The notes under the pieces: generated by a model | Seen by the model: only the letters and a program-made list of their open reading frames with translations | What the model was told of the DNA's origin: nothing | Database searches by the model: none | Shown: positions 1 to 8,349 of the stretch, piece after piece | Layout: the number at the start of each line of letters is the position of its first letter | How positions within the stretch are numbered: position 1 is the first letter of the stretch | Assembly (NCBI GenBank): GCA_036268615.1 | Contig: DATATV010000155.1 | Coordinates: forward strand, 1 to 64,000 | Source of the DNA: DATATV01 sp036268615 | GTDB taxonomy: Bacteria > Actinomycetota > Actinomycetes > Mycobacteriales > Pseudonocardiaceae | Reading direction: 5' to 3' | Length of the DNA: 64,000 bases | Position numbers and translations under genes: made by a program

Positions 1-105
1 GATCAAGGCAAACCTGCCTTGCCCGCGTTCGAGTCAGTCACGCTCCTCGACGCCCGCCCTCCCCAGCCGCACGTCGACTCCACGTCAAGCCTCTAGGATG
101 AGCTG

Positions 106-999
106 ATGTCCGACGAGCTGCGGCTTGAGCGCCGTCCGGAGCTGCGACATCCGGCGCTCGTGTGCGCGTTTCGGGGTTGGAACGACGGTGGCCAGGGCGC
201 TTCGGTTGCGGGTCATTTCCTCGCTCGCGCCTGGAACGCCGAGAAGTTCGCCGAGATCGATCCGGAGACCTTCTTCGACTTTCAGGCCACGAGGCCGCAC
301 ATCTCGCTCGTCGAGGGAATGAGGCGCCAGATCGACTGGCCGGAGAACACGTTTCTCGACGCTCAGCTGCATGACGGGCCACGCGACGTGGTGCTCCTGC
401 TCGGGACGGAGCCGAATCTCCGTTGGCGCACGTTCAGCAAGGTGGTCACCGATCTCGCGCTCGACCTGGGCGTCGAGCTCGTCGTCACGCTCGGCTCGCT
501 GCTCGCGGATGTCCCCCATACGCGCCCGGCGCCGGTGACCGGGAACGCGACCGATCCTGAGCTCGTCGAGCAACTCGGCTTGCAGGCGTCTCGCTATGAA
601 GGCCCGACCGGCATCGTCGGCGTCGTGCATGACGCCTGCCGCACGGCGGGCATTCCGTCGGCTTCCCTCTGGGCGGCCGTGCCGCATTACGTCTCGATGA
701 CGCCGTCACCGCGCGCAGCAAAGGCGCTGAGTGAGCGTTTGGCCGATCTGTTGGGTGTCGGGCTCGACACCACGGAGCTCGAGGCGGCAAGCGACGCGTA
801 CATGGAGCAGGTGAGCGAGGCGGTCGCTGCCGACTCTGAGACCGCGGCCTACGTCGACGAGCTCGAGCATCGCGTCGACGAGATCATCGACGAGAGCGAT
901 CTTCCCTCAGGCGACACGCTGGCCGCCGAGCTGACGCGGTTTCTCCGTGAGCGCGAACAGGACGACGAGGGCCCAGACGCGGCCCGCGGCGACCACTGA
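106..999 (+). CDS. PAC2 family protein
   Basis: A 297-residue soluble protein of the PAC2 (proteasome assembly chaperone-like, DUF75) family. Family blocks seen are CAFRGWNDGG near residue 20, LLLGTEPNLRWR near 95, LGSLLADVPHTRP near 130, YEGPTGIVG near 165 and LWAAVPHYV near 190. The C-terminal third is acidic and helical. No signal peptide or membrane segment is present. The bacterial family has no firmly assigned function, so none is given here. The ATG at 106 follows AGGATGA. The gene converges on dipZ with a 9-base gap. By eye its leucine codons are mostly CTC, unlike most of the window, where CTG dominates; this hints at a different origin for the first ~1.7 kb. Confidence 0.85.
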   Translation: MSDELRLERRPELRHPALVCAFRGWNDGGQGASVAGHFLARAWNAEKFAEIDPETFFDFQATRPHISLVEGMRRQIDWPENTFLDAQLHDGPRDVVLLLGTEPNLRWRTFSKVVTDLALDLGVELVVTLGSLLADVPHTRPAPVTGNATDPELVEQLGLQASRYEGPTGIVGVVHDACRTAGIPSASLWAAVPHYVSMTPSPRAAKALSERLADLLGVGLDTTELEAASDAYMEQVSEAVAADSETAAYVDELEHRVDEIIDESDLPSGDTLAAELTRFLREREQDDEGPDAARGDH

Positions 1000-1008
1000 G
1001 CGCGCCGG

Positions 1009-2814
1009 CTAGCCGAAGGTAAACGCGTACGCCTGAACGCCGGGCGTGAAGCGAAGCTCAAGTAGGCCCTGCTCCGGCGTTGCCGTCGAGCGGAGCGTGT
1101 AGAGCTTGTAGGCGTTGACCGTTACCGACCCGGCCGGCTTGCCATTGATCAGCTTCTGCACGGTTCCGTGCCCTCCGAGCACGAGATAGACGTGCTCACC
1201 GGTGAAGTTCAGGCGTAGCTTCGCGTCGTTTCCGGCGACGATCCGCTGGCTCTGGACGTTCCATGAGCCGGAGTAGGCGAGATCGTTCTGAGGCAGCGTC
1301 TTCGGGAAGGTGTAGGTCGCGAGGCGGTTCTGGGTCACCGGCAGCGAGCCGCCGTAGCGTGCGAGCCGCTCGTAGCCGAGATACGACTCCGGTGTCGTCA
1401 AATCCGTCGGGGTCAGATCGGGAACGCTCGGGGCGGTCTTGCCCTTCGCCCCGAGCAGTTGCCGGATCAGCGCCTCGGTGTTGGAGTAGTCGCCCTCACC
1501 GAAGTCCGTGTGGCGAATGTGGCCGTTCTTGTCGATCAGAAACTCGGCCGGCCAGTACTGGTTGCTGTAGGCGTTCCAGGTGGCGTAGTTGTTGTCGATC
1601 GCGATCGGGTACTTCACCCCGAGGGCCTGCGCCTGCGCCTGGATGTTCGACGTGACGTGCTCGAAGGCGAACTCCGGGGTGTGCACGCCGATGATCACCA
1701 GCCCGTCCTTCTGATACGCCTGGTACCACGCTTCGAGGTGGGGGAGCGTGCGCTGGCAGTTGATGCAGCTGTAGGTCCAGAAATCGATCAGCACGACCTT
1801 GCCGCGCAGGCCGGCCAGGCTCAGCGGTTGGCCGCCGGAGGTGTTCAACCAGCCGGTGATCCCGGTCAACTCCGGTGCCTGGCCGCAGTTCTCCAGGGTC
1901 GGGCCGCCCTCGGTGCAGGTGGTGCTGTCCTGCGGCGCGCTCGGCGCGGGCGTGCCGACCTTGGCGCCGGGTCCGGAATTGCTGCCACCGCCGGTGGTCA
2001 GCTGCTTGAGCTGGCCGACCGCGCCCGAATTCTGCTCGACCGAGTTCTGCAGGGCCGTGGTGTAGCCGGGGACGTTGCGTTGCAGGCCGTCGGTGAGGTT
2101 GAGCCCGATCGCGGCGGCCATCACGATCATCACCACGCCGGTGGCGATCCGGATACCGCGGGCCCGCCGGCGCAGCACGCCGGTGCGGCGGACGATGGTG
2201 TTGCCGGCGACGGCGAGCACGAGCAGCGGTACGCCGACGCCGATGCCGAACGCGAGGGTCAGCACGATCGCGCCGAAACCGACCTGGTGGGTCGCGCCCA
2301 CCACGGCGATCGTCGCGAGCACCGGTCCGGCGCACGGCACGAACAGCAGACCGAGGCCGAGGCCGACCACCAGTCCGTTGCTGTTCGGGTTGACCTGTCG
2401 GCCGCGTATCCGGGCGAACGGGCGTTCCAGCAGGTCACCGAAGCGCGCCCAGATCAGGCCGACGCCGATCAGCACGAGCACGACGATGCCGGCGTCGCGC
2501 AGCAGGTCCTGCGGGAGGTGCAGCGCGCTGAGCACCAGCGAGCCGAACAAGGTGGAGATGCTGAAGCTCAACACCAGGCCGGCGACCACCCCGAAGGGGC
2601 GCCACGACCGGGTCGGCTCGCTCTCCTCCGGCTCGGTGGCAACGTCCGCTGTGCCGGCGTCCTCGGTGGCAGCGCCGCCGCCGACCCCGACCGGCACCGG
2701 CGCGGTCCGGCGGGTCGAACCGGCGGTCAGCACGACCGGCAGGACGGGCAGCACACACGGCGAAATGCTGGTGATCACGCCGGCCAGGAATCCGACGACG
2801 ATCAACGTGATCAT
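1009..2814 (-). CDS. dipZ: DipZ: CcdA-type membrane domain fused to thioredoxin-like domain
   Basis: A fusion of a CcdA/DsbD-like electron-transfer membrane domain to an extracytoplasmic thioredoxin-like domain, as in mycobacterial DipZ; it would pass reducing power across the membrane for thiol-disulfide exchange. The N-terminal half has about six hydrophobic segments with the paired cysteine motifs SPCVLPVLP (near residue 20) and FVPCAGPVLA (near 165). A low-complexity linker follows, then a thioredoxin-like domain with WTYSCINCQRTLP (CxxC) and a C-terminal beta-rich domain. Start set at the ATG at 2814, spaced well from CGGGAG; a GTG at 2820 is the alternative. Codon style changes near 1750-1800: CTG leucines upstream (2814 to about 1800), CTC leucines in the 3' third. 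Confidence 0.88.
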   Translation of the reverse strand: MITLIVVGFLAGVITSISPCVLPVLPVVLTAGSTRRTAPVPVGVGGGAATEDAGTADVATEPEESEPTRSWRPFGVVAGLVLSFSISTLFGSLVLSALHLPQDLLRDAGIVVLVLIGVGLIWARFGDLLERPFARIRGRQVNPNSNGLVVGLGLGLLFVPCAGPVLATIAVVGATHQVGFGAIVLTLAFGIGVGVPLLVLAVAGNTIVRRTGVLRRRARGIRIATGVVMIVMAAAIGLNLTDGLQRNVPGYTTALQNSVEQNSGAVGQLKQLTTGGGSNSGPGAKVGTPAPSAPQDSTTCTEGGPTLENCGQAPELTGITGWLNTSGGQPLSLAGLRGKVVLIDFWTYSCINCQRTLPHLEAWYQAYQKDGLVIIGVHTPEFAFEHVTSNIQAQAQALGVKYPIAIDNNYATWNAYSNQYWPAEFLIDKNGHIRHTDFGEGDYSNTEALIRQLLGAKGKTAPSVPDLTPTDLTTPESYLGYERLARYGGSLPVTQNRLATYTFPKTLPQNDLAYSGSWNVQSQRIVAGNDAKLRLNFTGEHVYLVLGGHGTVQKLINGKPAGSVTVNAYKLYTLRSTATPEQGLLELRFTPGVQAYAFTFG

Positions 2815-3015
2815 GCACACTCCCGCGCGTTCGACCCAGGTTCACAGCTCCCCCGACGGAACCCTATGGCCGACAAGCGGGCAGCGGTCAGCCAGGCCGA
2901 TTACCGTTCCCTTACGGGTAATCGTTGCCGGAGCGGCGGTGTGCGACTGTGCCTGTTCTCGCGGCTTTCGCCACCAGTATCCCATTTCTCAGCCGAAAAC
3001 GCATTGTCGCGCCGG

Positions 3016-3648
3016 TCAGTTGCGGACCCGCTGGCGGTACCAGAGCAGGCCGGCGATGCCGACGGCCAGCACGGACAGGCCGACCGGTCGGGACAGCGCG
3101 AGGTAGCTCGTGGTGGGCAGCGCGATCGCCAGCGCGGCCAGCGCCACGGCGTGGGCGAGCAGGATGCCGCCGATGATCGCGGTGAAACCGGCCGAGACCG
3201 ACCGGCGACGCGGATCGCGGGCGGCCGCGGCGAGTTGCGGGTTCCGCCGGCCCAGCACGCGCAGCGCGACCAGGTGCAGCGGCTGGCCGACCACCAGCGA
3301 GCCGAGACACACCAGGCCGAGCAGGCCGGTCAGTAGCGGCTCACCCAGCTTCTCGGCCAGTGCGCTGCCGCCCGACCACCACAGCAACAGCAGGCTCACC
3401 GCGAACCCGGCCACCCCGAACACCCCGATCGGGTCCAGCCGCCGGCGCCAGGCCAGCACCCCGACCGTCCAGCAGGCCGGAATGGCGCCGGCGATGGCCA
3501 GCGCGGTCGCGTCGCTGCCGACCCGGGGCCGCAGCACGGCGTAGGCCAGCAGCGGAAGGACGATGCTGACCAGCGCTCCCGGCCCGATCCTGCGCAGCAT
3601 GGTCGGCAGGTCGACTGCCGCGTTGTCTCGTCCCACCGGTGTGGACAT
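3016..3648 (-). CDS. VC0807-like multi-pass membrane protein
   Basis: A 210-residue integral membrane protein with about six hydrophobic segments arranged as pairs: GALVSIVLPLLAYAVL near the N-terminus, then ALAIAGAIPACW, GVAGFAVSLLLLWW, LLGLVCLGSLVVG, AIIGGILLAHAVALAAL and a last C-terminal segment. The charged loop with RRNPQLAAAARDPRRR and the overall plan resemble the VC0807/intracellular-septation-like family, whose function is unknown. The start is the ATG at 3648, preceded by GGGGACGAA; upstream in-frame codons are not protein-like. It lies between dipZ and an APC transporter with no evident operon partner. Confidence 0.6.
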   Translation of the reverse strand: MSTPVGRDNAAVDLPTMLRRIGPGALVSIVLPLLAYAVLRPRVGSDATALAIAGAIPACWTVGVLAWRRRLDPIGVFGVAGFAVSLLLLWWSGGSALAEKLGEPLLTGLLGLVCLGSLVVGQPLHLVALRVLGRRNPQLAAAARDPRRRSVSAGFTAIIGGILLAHAVALAALAIALPTTSYLALSRPVGLSVLAVGIAGLLWYRQRVRN

Positions 3649-3972
3649 GGTTTCGTCCCCTCGAAGCGCGCTGAATTGGTGAGTTCCATGGTGGTGACGG
3701 CAGCCCGGATTGTCGTCGGCGCGGCGGTGGAGGTCGGCGCCGGCCGGTTCCACTCCCGGGTGGAGACCGTCGTCCGGTTCTCCACCCAGCAGTGCGGAAT
3801 CCGGCCGGGACGAACGAACGGTGATCGCGATGGCTACCGGGCGTGATTCCGTCGGCCGGCGGACTCGATTTCGATGACGTGTGCGTTGCGTTTGGTCGAT
3901 ATCTTTGCCAGCCTGCCTTGGTCAACGGACAATGTCCTCGGGTTGACGTGATGCCAACGAGGAGGCGGCGCG
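3649..3972. other. Divergent intergenic region with nested palindrome
   Basis: 324 bases between the start of the membrane protein (leftward) and the start of the APC permease (rightward); it must hold both promoters. No convincing ORF was seen. At 3921-3947 outer arms GTCAAC/GTTGAC enclose an inner palindrome GGACA-A-TGTCC (3927-3937), about 25 bases before the permease start, a plausible operator or leader hairpin. Confidence 0.4.
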
Positions 3973-5502
3973 ATGGTTGCTTCATCGTCCGAACGGACCG
4001 CGACCGCGCCGGCTGCCAGTGGCGGACTGGCGCGCACGTTGTCGGTGTGGCAGGCGATCGGTGTCTCGGTCGGGCTGATGGCGCCGAGCATGGCGGCCAA
4101 CATCAACCCGCAGGCCAGTGAGCCCTCGGTCGGTCGGGCCGTGCCGCTCGCGTTCCTGCTCGCGGCGATCGGCGTGCTGCTGGTCGCCTACGTCTTCGTC
4201 CGGCTCTGTCAGTACTTCCAGCACGCGGGTTCGGTCTACGCGTTTGTCGGCGGCACGCTCGGGGCGCGTGCCGGGGTGGTCGCCGGCTGGGGATTGCTGG
4301 GCACCTACACCTTCTACGGCGTCACCACCTCCTCCGTGGTTGGTATCTTCGGCACCTCGTTCCTCAAATCCGTTGGGGTGTGGCCGAATCCGCCCAGTTG
4401 GGCGCCGTTCACGCTGACTGCGGCGGTGCTCATTCTGGCCTGGGTGCTCACCGTCGTACCCGCTCGGCGCGGCACCAACGTGCTGCTCACCACCGAGGGG
4501 TTGACCGTCGCGCTGATCCTCATCGTGTCGGTGGTCGTGCTGGTCCGACTGGTGTCCGGGCACGCCCCGGGCGGGCAGCACTTCACGCTGAGCGTGTTCG
4601 CCGTGCCGCCGGGCACCGGCGCGTCCGCGGTTTTCCTCGCGATGGTGTTCGGCTTCTTGTCGTTCGCCGGTTTCGAGGCCGCGTCGACGCTCGGTGAGGA
4701 GGCGTCCAATCCACGGCGGGACATCCCGCGCGCGATTCTCGGCACGGCCGCGTTCGGCGGTCTGTTCTTCGTCGTGGTCACCGCGGTGGAGATGATGGGG
4801 TTCGGCACCAATGCCGCCGGTGTCAACAAGTTCGGCTCGTCCTCGTCCCTGCTGGGCGACCTCGGCTCCAGTTACGTCGCCTCCTGGATCGGCGACGCGA
4901 TCACGCTGGGCGCCACGGTCAGCGCGTTCGGCTGCTGCCTGGCCTGCACGGTCGGCGGTTCCCGGCTGCTGTTCAGCATGTCCCGGGACGCGTTCGGCGA
5001 CCGGGGCATCGGCCGCCCGTCCGGCTACGGCACGCCCGGCCGCGGTGCGCTCGCCGTCGCCGGCACGATGGCGGTGATCATCGCGCTGTGCGTCGTGCTG
5101 TTCCACGCCGACGCCGAGGACACCTTCGTCTGGGGCGGCACGATCGGCACGCTGATCCTGTTGGTCGTCTACATCCTGGCCACGCTCGGCTCGATCTCGC
5201 TGGTGTTCATCCGCCGCAAACTGCCGGTGGCCCGCTGGCAGGTGATCATCCCGATCGCCGCGCTCGTCCTGCTCGGCTACACCGTCTACCGCAACGTGAT
5301 CCCGTATCCGAGCAGCGGCGCGGGACGCTGGTTCCCGGTGGTCTCCGGCAGTTGGCTGTTGGTCGCGCTGCTCGTCGTGCTGCTCGCCCCCGGGCTCAGC
5401 AAACGGTTGGGGCGCAAGCTCGCCGAGGCCGAGGGCATCTCGATCGAGAACCGCGGCCGGCACGCCCGCACGGAGACCGCGGCGGCCGGCGAGGACGGCT
5501 GA
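3973..5502 (+). CDS. APC-superfamily amino acid permease
   Basis: A 509-residue polytopic transporter with 12 or more hydrophobic segments. The first helix region, LSVWQAIGVSVGLMAPSMAANINPQ, is the usual APC N-terminal substrate/ion-binding helix, and the FGFLSFAGFEAASTLGEEASNPRRDIPRAI block (sixth helix and loop, near residue 220) is an APC family hallmark. Import of an amino acid or amine by proton or sodium symport is the family role; the substrate cannot be told from sequence. The ATG is preceded by GAGGAGG with good spacing. It converges on the hydrolase at 5546, separated by a strong hairpin at 5504-5541. Confidence 0.85.
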   Translation: MVASSSERTATAPAASGGLARTLSVWQAIGVSVGLMAPSMAANINPQASEPSVGRAVPLAFLLAAIGVLLVAYVFVRLCQYFQHAGSVYAFVGGTLGARAGVVAGWGLLGTYTFYGVTTSSVVGIFGTSFLKSVGVWPNPPSWAPFTLTAAVLILAWVLTVVPARRGTNVLLTTEGLTVALILIVSVVVLVRLVSGHAPGGQHFTLSVFAVPPGTGASAVFLAMVFGFLSFAGFEAASTLGEEASNPRRDIPRAILGTAAFGGLFFVVVTAVEMMGFGTNAAGVNKFGSSSSLLGDLGSSYVASWIGDAITLGATVSAFGCCLACTVGGSRLLFSMSRDAFGDRGIGRPSGYGTPGRGALAVAGTMAVIIALCVVLFHADAEDTFVWGGTIGTLILLVVYILATLGSISLVFIRRKLPVARWQVIIPIAALVLLGYTVYRNVIPYPSSGAGRWFPVVSGSWLLVALLVVLLAPGLSKRLGRKLAEAEGISIENRGRHARTETAAAGEDG

Positions 5503-5503
5503 C

Positions 5504-5541
5504 CGGTACGGCCCGGGCGGCCGAATCGCTGGGCCGTACCG
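5504..5541. terminator. Bidirectional hairpin terminator
   Basis: Perfect 11-bp stem (CGGTACGGCCC at 5504-5514 with GGGCCGTACCG at 5531-5541) and a 16-base loop, placed exactly between two convergent stop codons. There is no T-run, as is common in high-GC actinobacteria. Confidence 0.75.
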
Positions 5542-5545
5542 CCCC

Positions 5546-6178
5546 TCACCCGGTGACGGTGCCCAGCCAGGTGGCGACGGCGTCGGTGATCCGGGTGATG
5601 GTGTCGGCCTGGTCGGGCCACGCGCTGAACACGTGGTCGGCGGCCGGGACGCTGACGAGTTCGGTTCTCGCCGGCAGCGGCGGGAACTCCTCGGGCAGCC
5701 CGAAGGGATCACGCGCGCCCTGCACGATCAGCGTGGGCAGGCCGGTGCCCAGCAACTCGCTCGGGTCCCAGATCTCGCGCTGCCGGCCCGGGGCGTGCAG
5801 CGGGAAGGACAGCGCGAGCACCGCGACCGCGGCCAACTCGACCGCCGTGCGGCCGGCGACCCGCGAACCGGCACTGCGGCCACCGGTGACCAGCGGCGCG
5901 CCGGCCAGGTCCAGCGCCTGACAGACGGCCCGCCACCCGGTGTCGAGCGTCGTCGTGTCCGACTCGCCGTAACCGCCGGCCACCCGCCAGGGCTGTTCGA
6001 TCAGCGCGACGCTGAAACCCAGCGGCGGCAGCGTGGCGGCCAGGGCGCGCAGGTCGGGTGCCTCGATGCCGGTCGAGGCGCCGTGCCCGAGAGCCACCAC
6101 GGCCCGCGGCCGCTCGGCGCGCTGCCAGGTGACGCGCGCGTCCCCGAACGGGGTGGTTACGACCTCGACCTCGGTCAT
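5546..6178 (-). CDS. Alpha/beta hydrolase, KANL3/Tex30-like
   Basis: A 210-residue cytoplasmic alpha/beta-hydrolase-fold protein. It keeps the oxyanion-side motif LGHGAS near residue 30, the nucleophile elbow GGRSAGSR (Ser near 105), the acid region LIVQGARDPFG and the late His in PAADHVFS, so a complete Ser-Asp-His triad is visible. The GGRSxGxR elbow is typical of the Tex30/KANL3 group of small hydrolases, whose substrates are unknown. The start is the ATG at 6178, where the text MTEVEVVTTPFGDARV begins a beta strand typical of the fold; the longer upstream reading is not protein-like. Confidence 0.75.
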   Translation of the reverse strand: MTEVEVVTTPFGDARVTWQRAERPRAVVALGHGASTGIEAPDLRALAATLPPLGFSVALIEQPWRVAGGYGESDTTTLDTGWRAVCQALDLAGAPLVTGGRSAGSRVAGRTAVELAAVAVLALSFPLHAPGRQREIWDPSELLGTGLPTLIVQGARDPFGLPEEFPPLPARTELVSVPAADHVFSAWPDQADTITRITDAVATWLGTVTG

Positions 6179-6300
6179 GGCGTGCGGCTCCGGCTGTCTC
6201 GGTGAGCTGGTGGGTGCGACGATAACCACACGGGCGGAGCGGTTGAGCGGCACCGGTCGGCGGGTAGCCGGACCGAGTACGCCGGCCGGCGCAACGCTGC

Positions 6301-6356
6301 GGTGGCCGGGCCACCCGGTTACGCTCGGCCGATCAGGTTGCCGTTGTCCTCAACGG
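6301..6356 (+). promoter_or_regulatory. Two inverted repeats in acyl-CoA dehydrogenase leader
   Basis: GGTGGC-CGG-GCCACC at 6301-6315 and CCGTTG-TCCT-CAACGG at 6341-6356. The second ends where the ribosome binding site (GGAGGG, 6355-6360) of the GTG at 6364 begins, so it could be an operator or an RNA hairpin that influences translation. Regulatory role is inference. Confidence 0.35.
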
Positions 6357-6363
6357 AGGGATC

Positions 6364-8349
6364 GTGGACGTGCCATCGTTGCCCGAACAGGTCGAACCGA
6401 GTGCGCTGACCACCGTGCTGGACGGGCGGTGGGCGGAACTGCGGCACACCGTGCGGGAACAGCTGGCCGGCATCGACTCCCGGGACAGCGACCCGCACAC
6501 CGAGAACCTGAGCACGGAGGACTACCGCGCGATCGTGTTCGACCAGCTGCACGCGCTGGCCAAGACCGATGGCCCCCGACTCGGCTTCGCCCGGGAGTAC
6601 GGCGGCGGCGGTGACGTCGGCGGCTCGGTGATCGCCTTCGAGATGCTCGGCTTCGGCGACCTCTCGCTGATGGTGAAGTCCGGCGTGCAATGGGGGCTGT
6701 TCGGCGGCGCGGTGCAGTTGCTCGGCAGCAGGCGCCACCATGAGCGCTACCTCGCCGACATCATGGATCTCAGCCTGCCCGGCTGTTTCGCGATGACCGA
6801 GACCGGTCACGGCTCGGACGTGCAGCACCTGCGCACCACCGCCACCTACGACGCCGGGTCCGGCGAGTTCGTCGTGCACACCCCGCACCAGTCGGCCCGC
6901 AAGGACTACATCGGCAACGCGGCTCGGGACGGCCGCGCGGCCGTGGTGTTCGCCCAACTGATCACCGACGGTCGCGGTCGGGGAGTGCACGCGCTGCTGG
7001 TGCCGATCCGGGACACCGACGGGCAGCCGATGCCCGGGGTCACCATTGAGGACTGCGGCCGCAAGGGCGGCCTGAACGGCGTGGACAACGGGCGGCTGAG
7101 CTTCGACCAGGTGCGGGTGCACCGGGACGCGCTGCTCGACCACTACGGACAGGTCGCCGAGGACGGCAGCTACACCAGTCCGATCGAGAGCGACGGCAAG
7201 CGGTTCTTCACCATGTTGGGCACGCTCATCCGCGGCCGGATCAGCGTCGCGGGCAGCGCCGGCAGCGCCACCAAGCGGGCGTTGGCGATCGCGGTGCGCT
7301 ACGCCGAGACGCGTCGGCAGTTCAACCGGCCCGACGACGCCCGCGAAGTCGTCCTGCTGGACTACCGCGGCCACCAGCGCAAGCTGCTGCCCGCACTGGC
7401 GACGACCTACGCGCTGCACTTCGCGCAGGAGGAACTCGTCAGCACGCTGCACGAGCTCCAGGGCACCGACCAGCCCGACGAGACCCGGCAGCGCGAACTG
7501 GAGTCGCGGGCGGCCGGCATCAAGGCGGCGGCCACCTGGCACGCCACCGCGACCATCCAGGTCTGCCGTGAGGCGTGCGGCGGCTCCGGTTACCTGGCGG
7601 AGAACCTGCTGACCGGGCTGAAGGCGGACACCGACGTGTTCACCACCTTCGAGGGCGACAACACCGTGCTGCTCCAGCTGGTCGCCAAGGGCCTGCTGAC
7701 CAGCTACCGGGGTCACTTCGAGGACCTCGGCACGCTGGGCACCGCACGGTTCGTCGCCGAGCAGTTCGTCGGCACGGTGATCGAGCGGACCGCGGCCCGG
7801 TCGGTGATCGAGCGGCTGGTCAACGCCGGTCCCGGCCGGGACGACGAGGACGTGCTGTTCGACCGGGCCTGGCAGCTGCGCGCGTTCGAGGACCGGGAGG
7901 CGCACGTGCTCGACGGGCTGGCCCGCAGGCTGCGCCGGGCCGCGTCCGGCGACGCCGACCCGTTCGAGGTGTTCAACGACGCCCAGGACCACGTGCTGCG
8001 GGCCGGCCGGGTGCACACCGACCGGGTGGTGCTGGAGGCGTTCGTCGCCGGCATCGACCGGTGCGCCGACCCGGCGGCGAAAGCGCTGCTGGAGCGGGTC
8101 TGCGACCTGTACGTGCTGAACAACATCAACGACGACCTCGGCTGGTTCCTCGGCCACGGCCGGATCACCTCGGCCCGCGGCAAGCTGGTGAACGGCGCGG
8201 TGAACACGTTGTGCGCGGAACTGCGGCCGCACGCCCGCACGCTGGTGGACGCGTTCGCGGTGCCGGACCGCTTCCTGAACGCGGCGATCCTCAAACAGGA
8301 ACCCGGCCGGCAGGACGCCCAGTGGAGCCACGACCAGACGCTCAGCTGA
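6364..8349 (+). CDS. Long acyl-CoA dehydrogenase (acyl-CoA oxidase-like)
   Basis: A 661-residue flavoenzyme of the acyl-CoA dehydrogenase superfamily, about 250 residues longer than a standard ACAD and with a C-terminal helical extension like acyl-CoA oxidases. Seen are the FAD/substrate block CFAMTETGHGSDVQ near residue 140, the C-terminal flavin-contact region CREACGGSGYLAENLL near 402, and FTTFEGDNTV near 425, which carries the usual catalytic-base Glu. It would oxidise an acyl-CoA thioester at alpha-beta, probably in lipid or sterol side-chain breakdown. It starts at GTG 6364 after CGGAGGG. Its 3' end overlaps the convergent cysNC by 8 bp. Confidence 0.87.
   Translation: MDVPSLPEQVEPSALTTVLDGRWAELRHTVREQLAGIDSRDSDPHTENLSTEDYRAIVFDQLHALAKTDGPRLGFAREYGGGGDVGGSVIAFEMLGFGDLSLMVKSGVQWGLFGGAVQLLGSRRHHERYLADIMDLSLPGCFAMTETGHGSDVQHLRTTATYDAGSGEFVVHTPHQSARKDYIGNAARDGRAAVVFAQLITDGRGRGVHALLVPIRDTDGQPMPGVTIEDCGRKGGLNGVDNGRLSFDQVRVHRDALLDHYGQVAEDGSYTSPIESDGKRFFTMLGTLIRGRISVAGSAGSATKRALAIAVRYAETRRQFNRPDDAREVVLLDYRGHQRKLLPALATTYALHFAQEELVSTLHELQGTDQPDETRQRELESRAAGIKAAATWHATATIQVCREACGGSGYLAENLLTGLKADTDVFTTFEGDNTVLLQLVAKGLLTSYRGHFEDLGTLGTARFVAEQFVGTVIERTAARSVIERLVNAGPGRDDEDVLFDRAWQLRAFEDREAHVLDGLARRLRRAASGDADPFEVFNDAQDHVLRAGRVHTDRVVLEAFVAGIDRCADPAAKALLERVCDLYVLNNINDDLGWFLGHGRITSARGKLVNGAVNTLCAELRPHARTLVDAFAVPDRFLNAAILKQEPGRQDAQWSHDQTLS

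Noticed and set aside
4..21. Hairpin CAAGGCA-AACC-TGCCTTG at the left edge
   Set aside because: Perfect 7-bp stem, but the upstream gene is outside the window and no further support exists; could be the terminator of that gene.
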